Shown: positions 1 to 7,885 of the stretch, piece after piece
Numbering within the stretch: the stretch's first letter is position 1
How the letters are laid out: each line of letters starts with the position of its first letter
Assembly (NCBI RefSeq): GCF_009674625.1
Contig: NZ_WKJQ01000001.1
Coordinates: forward strand, 1,984,001-2,048,000
Direction of reading: 5' to 3'
DNA: 64,000 nt
Source of the DNA: Haloferax marinum
Lineage (GTDB): Archaea > Halobacteriota > Halobacteria > Halobacteriales > Haloferacaceae
The notes under the pieces: generated by a model
Database searches by the model: none
The model's input: only the letters and a program-made list of their open reading frames with translations
Told to the model about the DNA's origin: nothing
Translations under genes and position numbers: made by a program

Positions 1-243
1 GAACACCAGTGCGCGCGAGAGCGTCCCAAGCGTTCGGACCGTCGGTGGCCGCTCGAAGACGACGTGTCCCATGACGACGGCGACGACCACAGCGCTGACG
101 GCACCGGTCACGACGTCGAACCAGTCTGTGGGGTCACCGAGGAAGATGTAGAAGGCGAATGCGACGAGTGCAGTCCCGATTCGGGAGCCAATCGCTGTTC
201 TCTTCAGCCCATTCGGGGCAGCGGGCTGGAAGAGTGAACTCAC
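1..243 (-). CDS. Membrane protein, N-terminal part; possible Na+/H+ antiporter subunit E (MnhE-like)
   Basis: The reading frame runs off the left edge, so only about 81 N-terminal residues are visible. It starts at a GTG (241-243); the upstream in-frame stop is at 298-300 and no ATG lies between. Two hydrophobic stretches are visible, around GTALVAFAFYIFLG and GAVSAVVVAVVMGHVVF, followed by FERPPTVRTLG. That layout resembles the start of monovalent-cation/proton antiporter subunit E of haloarchaea, but the diagnostic C-terminal part is outside the window. It diverges from the FNT operon across a dyad at 319-342. The name is tentative; the presence of a membrane protein gene is well supported. 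Confidence 0.5.
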   Translation of the reverse strand, partial: MSSLFQPAAPNGLKRTAIGSRIGTALVAFAFYIFLGDPTDWFDVVTGAVSAVVVAVVMGHVVFERPPTVRTLGTLSRALVF

Positions 244-318
244 GACGTGTCCACCTCTCTGCAGACGTCGACCAGATACCGAACGAACACCTCCATTTCA
301 ATCACACAATGGTACTAT

Positions 319-342
319 CCGAATGGTATATTACCATATCGG
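319..342. promoter_or_regulatory. Dyad-symmetric element between divergent genes
   Basis: Arms CCGA-ATGGTA and TACCAT-a-TCGG flank a TAT spacer; the inner six base pairs per arm are perfect and the outer four match across a one-nucleotide bulge. It lies in the AT-rich gap between the divergent membrane gene ending at 243 and the small membrane gene starting at 459, where promoters for both would sit. An operator for a dimeric regulator is the simplest reading, but no binding protein is identified. Confidence 0.4.
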
Positions 343-458
343 TAAAAAATAGTGCTAATTTATGCTTATCCGGGAACAGAGTACGACTATGGACACGAGC
401 GACCACCTATCAACCAACGCAACGGAACGTCGAGTACCCGGTCCGATGGGGTGAACTC

Positions 459-782
459 ATGGAAGGAAAACGAACCGGAGACGACCGGGTCTGGGCGCTT
501 GCCTTCGGTCTCACTCTCGTGACGATGCCTGCGGTGACGCTGATACTCGCCTTCGCCGTCCTGAGTGCGACCCAAAGTGCCATCGTCGAACAGCTCACTC
601 CGCTCGAGCTCGTAGAGTTGTACGTCGTCGAACTCGTCGCGTTCGCGCTGTTCAGTTACATCCTCTACCGACTCGCGCAGTATGCGTGGGCGCGACACGA
701 TGAACTGGCGAGCGAGCGTGAGACAGTCGAATCGGAGACGGTGACGAACGCAGACCCGGTCGACCAGGAGGCCAGTCAGTGA
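459..782 (+). CDS. Small two-helix membrane protein (hypothetical)
   Basis: This 107-residue protein starts at ATG 459, the first methionine of the plausible frame, which excludes an unlikely basic N-terminal extension. Two hydrophobic helices are visible, near residues 10-35 and 46-66, followed by a charged tail rich in Glu. No family is recognised. It is cotranscribed with and just upstream of the FNT channel gene, so it may be an accessory or regulatory membrane subunit. Its last seven codons (VDQEASQ) lie in a 27-nt sequence repeated immediately upstream of the next gene, where the same bases supply the ribosome binding site. Confidence 0.65.
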   Translation: MEGKRTGDDRVWALAFGLTLVTMPAVTLILAFAVLSATQSAIVEQLTPLELVELYVVELVAFALFSYILYRLAQYAWARHDELASERETVESETVTNADPVDQEASQ

Positions 783-815
783 CAAGCACAGACTCGGTCG
801 ACCAGGAGGCCAGTC
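751..815 (+). repeat. Short direct duplication carrying a Shine-Dalgarno sequence
   Basis: A 27-nt unit at 751-777 recurs at 789-815 with one mismatch (C756 versus T794), offset by 38 nt. The first copy codes the C-terminus of the small membrane protein; the second supplies the GGAGG ribosome binding site seven nucleotides before the FNT start codon. Confidence 0.85.
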
Positions 816-816
816 G

Positions 817-1749
817 ATGAGCCTTCCTCCGCACCAGTCGGTGAATGGCACCGACAGTGGGACGCAACCAGGCCGAGCACGGAGTGGTGCGCCCGCTGCC
901 GGTGAGGCGGTCGGAGACCGGTTTTCGACAGACGAAATCTTCCAGCGTGTCGTCGCCACCGCGGACGAGGAAGTCGAATCTGGGACGCTCAAACTATATC
1001 TGAGCGGGCTCGCTGCGGGCTTCGCGATTACGCTCACTTTCTTTCTGTACGCGACAGGGAGAGCAGCGTTCCCGAACGACGCGACTGGGCTCCTCGCGCC
1101 CCTCCTCTACCCGCTCGGTTTCGTCTACATCATCATGGGACGGTACCAGCTCTACACCGAAAACACGTTGACGCCGGTGACACTCGTGTTGACCCGCGTC
1201 GCGAGCATCCCGTCGTTGCTCCGTGTGTGGGTGAGCGTGCTCGCAGGCAACCTCACCGGTGCACTCGTCGGGACGTTCGTCCTCGCTTCGAGTGGCGTGT
1301 TCTCACCCGCTGCTGCCGATGCCGCGGTCGGTATCGGGATTCAGGGTATCGAGACGCCGTGGTGGGACCTCGTGTTCAAGGCGATGTTCGCCGGCTGGCT
1401 CGTCGCGGGGCTCGTCTGGCTGGAACACGCAGTGAGAGATTCGATATCACGGGTGGTTCTCATCTACCTCGTCATCTACGCGATTCCTGCGTCTGGACTC
1501 TACCACATCGTCGTGAGCTCTGCCGACGTGTTCTACCTCGTGTTTACGGGGAACGTCGCGCTCACGACTGGGCTGTGGGAGTTTGTCGTTCCAGTCCTGC
1601 TCGGAAACACGATCGGTGGCGTGTTCCTCGTCACGCTCATCAACTACGGGCAGACAGAGAACCGTTTCCCCGAGAGCGAAGGCCCGCGTGCGCGACTTAG
1701 TCTCTCAGACTGGTTGTTCAGTCGGGAGATTAGCAAGCCTGGAGAGTAA
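817..1749 (+). CDS. Formate/nitrite transporter (FNT) family channel
   Basis: This 310-residue integral membrane protein has about six helices from residue 63 on. It carries the FNT signature near its end (GNVALTTGLWEF, then LLGNTIGGVFLV, matching the family GN..GG motif). FNT proteins are pentameric channels for small monovalent anions such as formate, nitrite or hydrosulfide; the sequence alone does not settle the substrate. An unusual acidic, Gly-rich N-terminal extension of about 40 residues precedes the fold. The start ATG 817 has an AGGAGG element seven nucleotides upstream. It forms a two-gene operon with the small membrane protein at 459-782. Confidence 0.85.
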   Translation: MSLPPHQSVNGTDSGTQPGRARSGAPAAGEAVGDRFSTDEIFQRVVATADEEVESGTLKLYLSGLAAGFAITLTFFLYATGRAAFPNDATGLLAPLLYPLGFVYIIMGRYQLYTENTLTPVTLVLTRVASIPSLLRVWVSVLAGNLTGALVGTFVLASSGVFSPAAADAAVGIGIQGIETPWWDLVFKAMFAGWLVAGLVWLEHAVRDSISRVVLIYLVIYAIPASGLYHIVVSSADVFYLVFTGNVALTTGLWEFVVPVLLGNTIGGVFLVTLINYGQTENRFPESEGPRARLSLSDWLFSREISKPGE

Positions 1750-2118
1750 ACCAGTCTGCTAGTCAAGTCGCTTTGTGCGGCAACTGGCCAACGTGTGGGC
1801 GTATTTTCCCACGTTCCCGTCCGGGGTGTGCCACGTCGAAATCGATGGGGGAGGCGTCATCGCGTGTGACAGAGCTGTGTTAATCGACGCGTCGTCTGGC
1901 GAGTCGGAGTACAGAACTCCACGCTAACTCCGGTAGACACGAGTTCTCAGTGACGTCTAGCCACCATGCCACGTAATGGCGTCTCCCGTGTGATGCGCGT
2001 GAAATGCTATCGTCGGCACGTTTGTTGGTGGCCGCAGTGTCACTCACACCGCTCTACTCGATATACCAACAGGATATTCCAAAAACATTTCAAACCTCTA
2101 TCTAGTTGGTGAGGTTGA
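1750..2118. other. Intergenic stretch with a degenerate left-type element
   Basis: No convincing gene is visible. Positions 1854-1903 match the sequence that follows the tRNA-derived core at 3659, 15841 and 18290 (gcgtcatcgcgtgtgac, then ttaatc and tctggcga), but the tRNA core itself is missing. The last 60 nt are AT-rich and should hold the promoter of the flavoprotein gene, which has a GGTGAGG ribosome binding site. Confidence 0.55.
1854..1903 (+). repeat. Degenerate left-type island end (copy D), no tRNA core
   Basis: It aligns without gaps to the 50 nt after the core at 15841 and 18290, with most positions identical over gcgtcatcgcgtgtgac and around tctggcga. It is probably a relic of an older integration end, and marks how far left the composite region may reach. 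Confidence 0.5.
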
Positions 2119-3543
2119 ATGTCTAACAAGGCAATAACAAATGGGCAGGTAACCGACGAGGCTGTTTCCGATTTTGCCACGTCTCTCCGTGGCGAGGTCG
2201 TTTCACAAGCCGACGATTCGTACGACGAAGCTCGTTCAGTTTGGAACGGCCTCGTCGACGCGTATCCGACCCTCATCGTCCGCTGTCGAGGCAGCGCTGA
2301 CGTGGCCAAGGGAGTCGAGTTCGCGACGACTCACGACCTGCCATTCTCGGTTCGTGGGGGGGCTCACAACCAGACTGGAAGTTCGATGGTCGAAGAGGGA
2401 ATCGTTCTCGACCTTGCAGGAATCGACCACGTTCGAGTGAACCCTGAGGAACAGGTTGCACAGGTTGGTGCCGGTTGCCGTGCTCGCGATGCACTCATCG
2501 AGACCCAGCACTATGGCCTCGCAATGCCGACCGGAAGTGCAGGAGACGTCGGTATTCCGGGCTCCACACTCGGTGGTGCAATCGGTTGGATGCGCCGAAA
2601 ACACGGCCTCGGTATCGACGCGCTCCAGTCGGTCGACGTCGTCACGCCTAACGGGGAACTCGTCACTGCAAGTGAGAGCGAGAACGAAGACCTGTTTTGG
2701 GCTGTGCGTGGTGGTGGTGGCAATTTCGGTGTCGTCACGAACTTCGAGTTCGAACTGTACGAGGTACCGCCGATCGTCGCTGGTCTCGGGATTTTCTACC
2801 CCGGCGACGACGCCACGGAAGTATTCGAAAACTATCGTAAAGTAACGGCCGACGCCCCAGATGAAGTGACGACGATCGCTCTCAACAGCCACGTCCCAGA
2901 CCTTCCACCGATGCCGGAGGAACTCGTCGGGAAGGACGCTGTCGCAGTCCTGGGCTGTTACATCGGTGACGACCCAGAGGAAGGCATGGAGGCGCTCCAA
3001 CCGTTCCGTGAACTGGCTGATGAGTCGCTTCTCGACATGAGTGAGCCGATGCCGTACCTGATGCTTCACCAACTCGGGACGATGATGTTCCCCGAGGGGC
3101 GCAACTACTGTCACCGGTCGTGCTTCGTGGATGACCTCTCCGATGATCTGATCGACGCCATTCTCGACCACACTGAAGCGGCAGAATCGAACCTGTCGGG
3201 CGTCGGTGTCTGGCAGATGGGCGGCGCAATTAGTGACGTGGATTCGGACGCGACCGCGTACCCGCACCGTGATGCGGAATACATGATTACGGTGGAGGCG
3301 AACTGGGACGACGGCGACGACGACGCTAACATCGAGTGGACCCGTGAGGGTGATGACCTGCTCCGCAGTCTCGGTGGGTACGGTGCCTATGGTGGATTTA
3401 CGGGTGTGGTCGCTCGCGAGAGTGAAAATGTCCCTGAACGCGTCTACGGCGAGAATCTCGAGCGTCTCGCTGATATCAAGGCACGCTACGACGCCTCGAA
3501 CGACCTCGATAAGAACGTAAACGTCGCGCCGGCTGACGACTAA
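2119..3543 (+). CDS. FAD-binding oxidoreductase, berberine-bridge-enzyme-like
   Basis: This 474-residue protein of the PCMH-type FAD-binding family has a C-terminal BBE segment (YDASNDLDKNVNVAP). The flavin-binding RGGAHNQTG motif is near residue 82, with the His that normally carries the 8-alpha covalent FAD link. The second loop reads GDVGIPGSTLGGAIGW and lacks the Cys used for the 6-S-cysteinyl link, so at most a single covalent bond is expected. Substrates of this family (sugars, alcohols, alkaloids) cannot be inferred. It stands alone, ending about 100 bp before the tRNA-like core at 3659, and may be island cargo. Confidence 0.85.
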   Translation: MSNKAITNGQVTDEAVSDFATSLRGEVVSQADDSYDEARSVWNGLVDAYPTLIVRCRGSADVAKGVEFATTHDLPFSVRGGAHNQTGSSMVEEGIVLDLAGIDHVRVNPEEQVAQVGAGCRARDALIETQHYGLAMPTGSAGDVGIPGSTLGGAIGWMRRKHGLGIDALQSVDVVTPNGELVTASESENEDLFWAVRGGGGNFGVVTNFEFELYEVPPIVAGLGIFYPGDDATEVFENYRKVTADAPDEVTTIALNSHVPDLPPMPEELVGKDAVAVLGCYIGDDPEEGMEALQPFRELADESLLDMSEPMPYLMLHQLGTMMFPEGRNYCHRSCFVDDLSDDLIDAILDHTEAAESNLSGVGVWQMGGAISDVDSDATAYPHRDAEYMITVEANWDDGDDDANIEWTREGDDLLRSLGGYGAYGGFTGVVARESENVPERVYGENLERLADIKARYDASNDLDKNVNVAPADD

Positions 3544-3645
3544 CCCGGTACTCTCATTTTTGGACGACTGACTCAGTAGGTGTCAAGCAACCCGCTACAG
3601 TGGTGAACTCTGGTTTCGGTGTGCTCCCGAACTCCGTGCGGGGTT

Positions 3646-3727
3646 GTGAGCGAAGCGAACGGACCCGACGGGAATGCGTTATCGGGTGTGACAGAAATGG
3701 TTTAATCGGAGCGTTGTCTGGCGATTA
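3646..3727 (+). repeat. tRNA-Arg 3'-end repeat, left-type copy A
   Basis: The core acggacccgacggga (3659-3673) equals the last 14 nt of the tRNA-Arg(CCG) gene plus one flanking base. It is followed by the left-type arm (atgcgt, then tgtctggcgatta), which matches the copy at 18290 at roughly 60 of 69 positions. The 13 nt before the core (gtgagcgaagcga) are identical to those before the copy at 15841. It is the most distal core from the tRNA and a candidate outer boundary of the island. Confidence 0.85.
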
Positions 3728-3748
3728 TTGGCGCTCCCTCGAACTATC

Positions 3749-4078
3749 TTAGTAGGCTTCGACGTGCTCGACGACTCGGTCTACGAACGCCTCTTCGAGA
3801 CGCCCCTGCCACGCGACGAAGTCCTCTTTGCGAGGTGAATGAACTGCCTACGGAGAGACGAACGAGTCGCGAGGAACACCACCGACTTCCCACAGGTCAT
3901 CGGTGCGTGGGAGTGAATCGCCGTACTCTTTCGTCGAGATGGCGACGGCGATGTACTGCTGGTCACCGAACGGGTGAGAATCGTTGTCGACGATGAGCCA
4001 CGCTCTCGTTGTGTTTTCCCTTCTCGGTTCACCCGACGACCGACTGTTGTGTCGTATTCGGAGTCCATCCTTCTGTCA
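3749..4078 (-). pseudogene. Decayed PemK/MazF-type toxin gene
   Basis: The frame aligns closely with the intact toxin at 18376-18705: DNDSHPFGDQQYIAVAISTK, DDLWEVGGVPRDSFVSP, then KEDFVAWQGRLEE. A Trp codon has become TAG (3848-3850, just after DSFVSP), and the N-terminal 20 residues are disrupted with no usable start. Spacing from the left-type core is almost the same as at 18290 (75 versus 71 nt), so this is a second copy of the same cassette. The companion HTH antitoxin is absent; homology ends near 4080. Confidence 0.85.
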
Positions 4079-4164
4079 TCACAATGTAACAAGACACACC
4101 AAGGTTCCATAATGGGTATTAGGACATCAAAATAGTTCCAATTCGTTCGCAACAGGTTCCTATA

Positions 4165-4178
4165 CGATACTTTTATAA
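4165..4178 (+). promoter_or_regulatory. Promoter of the peptide transporter/DUF917 operon
   Basis: A purine-containing BRE-like cgatac is followed by the TATA element ttttataa (4171-4178), about 35 nt before the ATG at 4210. This predicts a transcript starting near 4200 with a very short leader. It is the only promoter-like element before the nine-gene operon. Confidence 0.55.
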
Positions 4179-4209
4179 CTCACCATGGTAGTGTGAGAAT
4201 GTATAACGT

Positions 4210-5961
4210 ATGTCGAGAGAAGAATACACACAGAACGACACACGGTCTGGTTCCAAATTGGGCAACGTTAGTGACCAATTCGAGGATTCGAACAGTCGAC
4301 GGACGTTCCTGAAGGCTCTTGGGGTGACAGGCATCGCTGGACTCGCTGGATGTACCGGTGGCGGCGAGAGCTACGACGGCGAAGAGAACGGAGACGAAAC
4401 GACTGCGTCGAGTGGTGGCGGAGAGACTGAAACTGAGGGCTCGGACGATGGTACCGCCGGTAGCTCGACACTCAGGATGAGCGCAACCCAACGGTTTGGC
4501 ACCGTCGACCCTGCAAAAGGAACCGATTATACGCAGGTACTCGCGCTCGTTAATCTGTACGACCCCTTGGTGTTCCCCGATACGGAAGGAAATCTCAAAC
4601 CACACCTCGCGGAAGACTGGACCGTTTCTGACGACAATAAGACCTACACGTTCACGCTCCGAGAGGGGGTGACGTTCCACAGTGGGAACCCCGTACGGGC
4701 CGAGGACGTGAAGTTCTCCGCAGAACGGTTCCTCGATATCAACCAAGGATACTCGTCGCTCCTCGGCAACGTCCTCTCGAAAGAGAACGTAACTGTCGAA
4801 GACGACCGGACAGTCTCGTTCACCCTCGACAGGGTACACTCTCCGTTCCTCGCGACGCTAGTTCTCCTCTTCGTCGTCGACAAGAAAGCGGTCATGGACA
4901 ACGCAGCAGATGGTGACTTCGGCGACCGTGGAGATTACGCGCAGGACTACTTGAACAATAACGACGCAGGCTCTGGCCCGTACGAATTAGCAGGATTCGA
5001 ACGGCAGGCACAGATCTCGTTCAGTCGATACACAGACTACTGGCAGCCGTTCAAAGATGGTGCATACGACAACGTCGTCGTGAAAATCATCACCAAAGAC
5101 CCGACGGTTCGCTCGTTGATGAAGACGGGTGAGCTTGACGTGTCGAGTCAGTACCAGAGCGAGGAGACCTACCAAGCGCTCGCGAAAGAAGACGACATCC
5201 GAGTCGACTCGATTCCGACGGTGACGATGTTCTACTTTAAGATTAACACGCAGAAGTCGCCGACGGACGACCCTGCTGTGCGTGAAGCCATGGCGTACGG
5301 CTTCGACTACGAGACGGCGCGTAACCAAATCGCACCTGGGTCGCTGCCAGCACAAGGTCCATTGGCTCCGTCGTTCGGTGTCCACAACGACGACATCGTC
5401 CAACCGACGTACGACCCCGAGAAGGCAAAGCAAATCCTTGCTGACGCGGGGTACGAAGAAGGTGACATCACCGTCCAGAACACGTACGTGAAAGACTTCG
5501 GCCTCGAGGAGAAGATGGGACTTCTCTTCCAACAGAATATGGACGAGATTGGTATCAACGTCGAACTGAACCCGCAGACGTGGGGGACGATGACGGAACT
5601 CGCAACCAGCGTCGAAAAGACGCCACACGTCAACCAGGTGTTCTACGGCCCGGTCTACCCGTCGCCAGACACCGTATTCTACAACCAGTACCACTCCGGG
5701 ACTGCGTCGACCTGGATGAGCATGGAACATCTCGAGGACTCGAAGGTCGACTCGTTGATCGATGAGGCTCGTTCGACCGTCGACCCCGACACTCGTGGGC
5801 AGTTGTACGCTGACTTGCAGGACCACCTCGCAAACCTGTACCCAGACCTGTTCATCTTCGTCCAGTCGAAGAAACACGCGTTCGCTGAAGACGTCCAAGG
5901 CTACACGTTCCGGCCATCCATGAGCTTCGACTACTGGTTCCCCGACTTCTACCAAGAATGA
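4210..5961 (+). CDS. ABC transporter substrate-binding lipoprotein, peptide/nickel family (SBP_bac_5)
   Basis: This 583-residue secreted binding protein carries a twin-arginine signal (NSRRTFLKAL, residues 30-39) and a lipobox ending LAGCTGG. A Glu/Gly/Ser-rich linker then leads into an SBP_bac_5 domain (from about residue 95: FGTVDPAKGTDYTQVL, LAEDWTVSDDNKTYTF). It would capture an oligopeptide or other amide-type ligand outside the membrane. It heads a nine-gene operon; its stop overlaps the permease start by 4 nt. The DUF917 and hydantoinase partners argue that the ligand is a modified amino acid or cyclic amide rather than ordinary peptides, which is inference. Confidence 0.93.
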   Translation: MSREEYTQNDTRSGSKLGNVSDQFEDSNSRRTFLKALGVTGIAGLAGCTGGGESYDGEENGDETTASSGGGETETEGSDDGTAGSSTLRMSATQRFGTVDPAKGTDYTQVLALVNLYDPLVFPDTEGNLKPHLAEDWTVSDDNKTYTFTLREGVTFHSGNPVRAEDVKFSAERFLDINQGYSSLLGNVLSKENVTVEDDRTVSFTLDRVHSPFLATLVLLFVVDKKAVMDNAADGDFGDRGDYAQDYLNNNDAGSGPYELAGFERQAQISFSRYTDYWQPFKDGAYDNVVVKIITKDPTVRSLMKTGELDVSSQYQSEETYQALAKEDDIRVDSIPTVTMFYFKINTQKSPTDDPAVREAMAYGFDYETARNQIAPGSLPAQGPLAPSFGVHNDDIVQPTYDPEKAKQILADAGYEEGDITVQNTYVKDFGLEEKMGLLFQQNMDEIGINVELNPQTWGTMTELATSVEKTPHVNQVFYGPVYPSPDTVFYNQYHSGTASTWMSMEHLEDSKVDSLIDEARSTVDPDTRGQLYADLQDHLANLYPDLFIFVQSKKHAFAEDVQGYTFRPSMSFDYWFPDFYQE

Positions 5962-6989
5962 AATACTGGCAGTACCTCGTGCGGCGTCTCGCGGGCATCC
6001 TCGTGAGTCTCATCGGTCTCTCGATTATCATCTTCACGACGTCACGGGTACTTCCTGGGAACCCCGCACGAATGGCACTCGGTGCACTCGCATCGGAAGA
6101 ACAAGTTCAGGAACTTGCGGCAGAGATGGGCTTGAACAAGCCAATTCCACTGCAGTACCTCGACTACATGCAGGGGCTGTTGGTCGGTGACCTCGGGACG
6201 AGTCTCGAGACGAAGCAGGCAGTGAGCACCGACATCGTCAACTACCTTCCAGCGACGCTGGAACTCATTACGGTCTCGATGTTCCTCACGGTGGTTATTG
6301 GGATTCCGCTTGGGGTCATCGCCGCACAGAACAAAGACGGACTCACTGACAACGCGACTCGGTTACTCGCATTTTTCAGTGTGAGTGTTCCCGGATTCTT
6401 CATCGCGATTATGTTCCAGTTGATCTTCGGCTATCTTCTGGAATGGCTCCCGATTACGGGGCGTCTCTCAGCAGAGCACGCCGCCGGTGTTTCGAAGTTC
6501 ACCGGGTTCCTCCTCGTTGACACGATACTCTCTGGGAATCTCGCTGCCCATCTCGATGCGTGGGCACACATCATCCTCCCAGCACTCGCCCTTTCGCTGG
6601 CAGGTATCGGACAAGTGATGCGGATTACTCGGTCGAGCATGATCGACGTGAAAGACCAGGATTACGTGGAAGCCGAGCGCGGGTTCGGCCTTCCATCGTG
6701 GCTCGTGACGTACAAATACACACTGAAGAACGCGTTCATTCCAACGCTCACGATCCTCGGACTTCTATACGCGTCACTCCTCGGAAACGCATTCTTGATA
6801 GAACTCGTGTTCACGTGGCCGGGGCTCGCGTCCTACGGTGTCACTGCCGTGCTGAACAACGACTTCAATGCCGTCGTCGGTGTGACGATGACGATCGGCA
6901 TCGCGTTCGTCAGTATCAATTTCCTCGTCGATATTCTGCTGGGTCGTGTCGACCCCAGAATCCGACTTGCGATGGAGGAAGCAACATGA
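5958..6989 (+). CDS. ABC transporter permease, DppB/OppB type
   Basis: This 343-residue inner-membrane permease has the N-terminal YLVRRLAGILVSLIGLSI segment and six helices. The cytoplasmic EAA loop (YVEAERGFGLP, then NAFIPTLTIL) docks the ATPases. The family's PGNPAR motif near residue 33 is intact. It pairs with the DppC-type permease that follows, overlapping by 4 nt (ATGA), to form the channel for the substrate delivered by the lipoprotein at 4210. Confidence 0.93.
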   Translation: MKYWQYLVRRLAGILVSLIGLSIIIFTTSRVLPGNPARMALGALASEEQVQELAAEMGLNKPIPLQYLDYMQGLLVGDLGTSLETKQAVSTDIVNYLPATLELITVSMFLTVVIGIPLGVIAAQNKDGLTDNATRLLAFFSVSVPGFFIAIMFQLIFGYLLEWLPITGRLSAEHAAGVSKFTGFLLVDTILSGNLAAHLDAWAHIILPALALSLAGIGQVMRITRSSMIDVKDQDYVEAERGFGLPSWLVTYKYTLKNAFIPTLTILGLLYASLLGNAFLIELVFTWPGLASYGVTAVLNNDFNAVVGVTMTIGIAFVSINFLVDILLGRVDPRIRLAMEEAT

Positions 6990-7885
6990 GTACAGAATCT
7001 GCAACAGGCTTCGACCGGTTCGTCTCCGAAGAGCGACGCGAACTCTGGCAGCGCTCGTGGAAACGGTTCTCGAGCAGACCGATGAGCGTCATCGGCCTCG
7101 GTATCATCATCGCGGTAATCCTGCTGGCAGTGTTCGCACCGCTTGTCGCACCGTACCCCGAACACGCTGGGAAGTTCACCGACTTCTCGAACACGCTTCA
7201 ACCACCGAGTCTCGAGCACCCACTCGGGACGGACCACGTCGGCCGTGACGTACTGTCGCGTATCCTCTTTGGATACCGACTGTCGCTCATGCTCGTCGGG
7301 GTCGTCCTCGGCTTTGGTGTTCCGGTCGGTGTCCTGCTTGGACTCGTCGCAGGTTACTACGGCGGGTGGGCAGAGACCATCATCATGAGAGCAACTGATA
7401 CAGCACTTGCGTTACCGCCGCTCGTAATGGCGCTCGCCATCACGTCGGCGTTAGAGCCGACGTTGACGAATGCGATGATTGCAATCGCTGCTCTCTGGTG
7501 GACGTGGCACGCTCGCCTCGTCCAGAGCATCGTCGCGAGTGAACGGAGCGAAGAGTACGTGCAAGCAGCAAAGCTCGCTGGCGCGAGTACCCCGCACATA
7601 CTCTTCCGTGAGATTCTCCCAAACACACTCTCGCCAATTCTGGTCAAAGTGACGCTCGACGCAGGGTTCGTCATCCTCATCGGTGCCGGACTTTCGTTCA
7701 TCGGCGTCGGTGTCCAACCACCACAGCCCGGTCTCGGGACGATGGTCAGTCAGGGGACGTCCTACCTCCCGGATTCGTGGTGGGTAAGCGTCTTCTCAGG
7801 GCTCGCAATCTTCACCCTGGTTATGGGGTTCAATATGCTCGGTGACGGGCTTCGTGACCTCTTCGACGTGGAGGTGAACCGATGA
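6986..7885 (+). CDS. ABC transporter permease, DppC/OppC type
   Basis: The 299-residue protein starts at ATG 6986, overlapping the DppB stop; longer in-frame extensions lack homology. It has the N-terminal cytoplasmic segment RSWKRFSSRPMSVIGL, then HPLGTDHVGRDVLSRI, which is the DppC signature before helix 2. The EAA loop is YVQAAKLAGAST..LFREILPNTLSP. It forms the heterodimeric channel with DppB and overlaps the following ATPase gene by 4 nt. Confidence 0.93.
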   Translation: MSTESATGFDRFVSEERRELWQRSWKRFSSRPMSVIGLGIIIAVILLAVFAPLVAPYPEHAGKFTDFSNTLQPPSLEHPLGTDHVGRDVLSRILFGYRLSLMLVGVVLGFGVPVGVLLGLVAGYYGGWAETIIMRATDTALALPPLVMALAITSALEPTLTNAMIAIAALWWTWHARLVQSIVASERSEEYVQAAKLAGASTPHILFREILPNTLSPILVKVTLDAGFVILIGAGLSFIGVGVQPPQPGLGTMVSQGTSYLPDSWWVSVFSGLAIFTLVMGFNMLGDGLRDLFDVEVNR

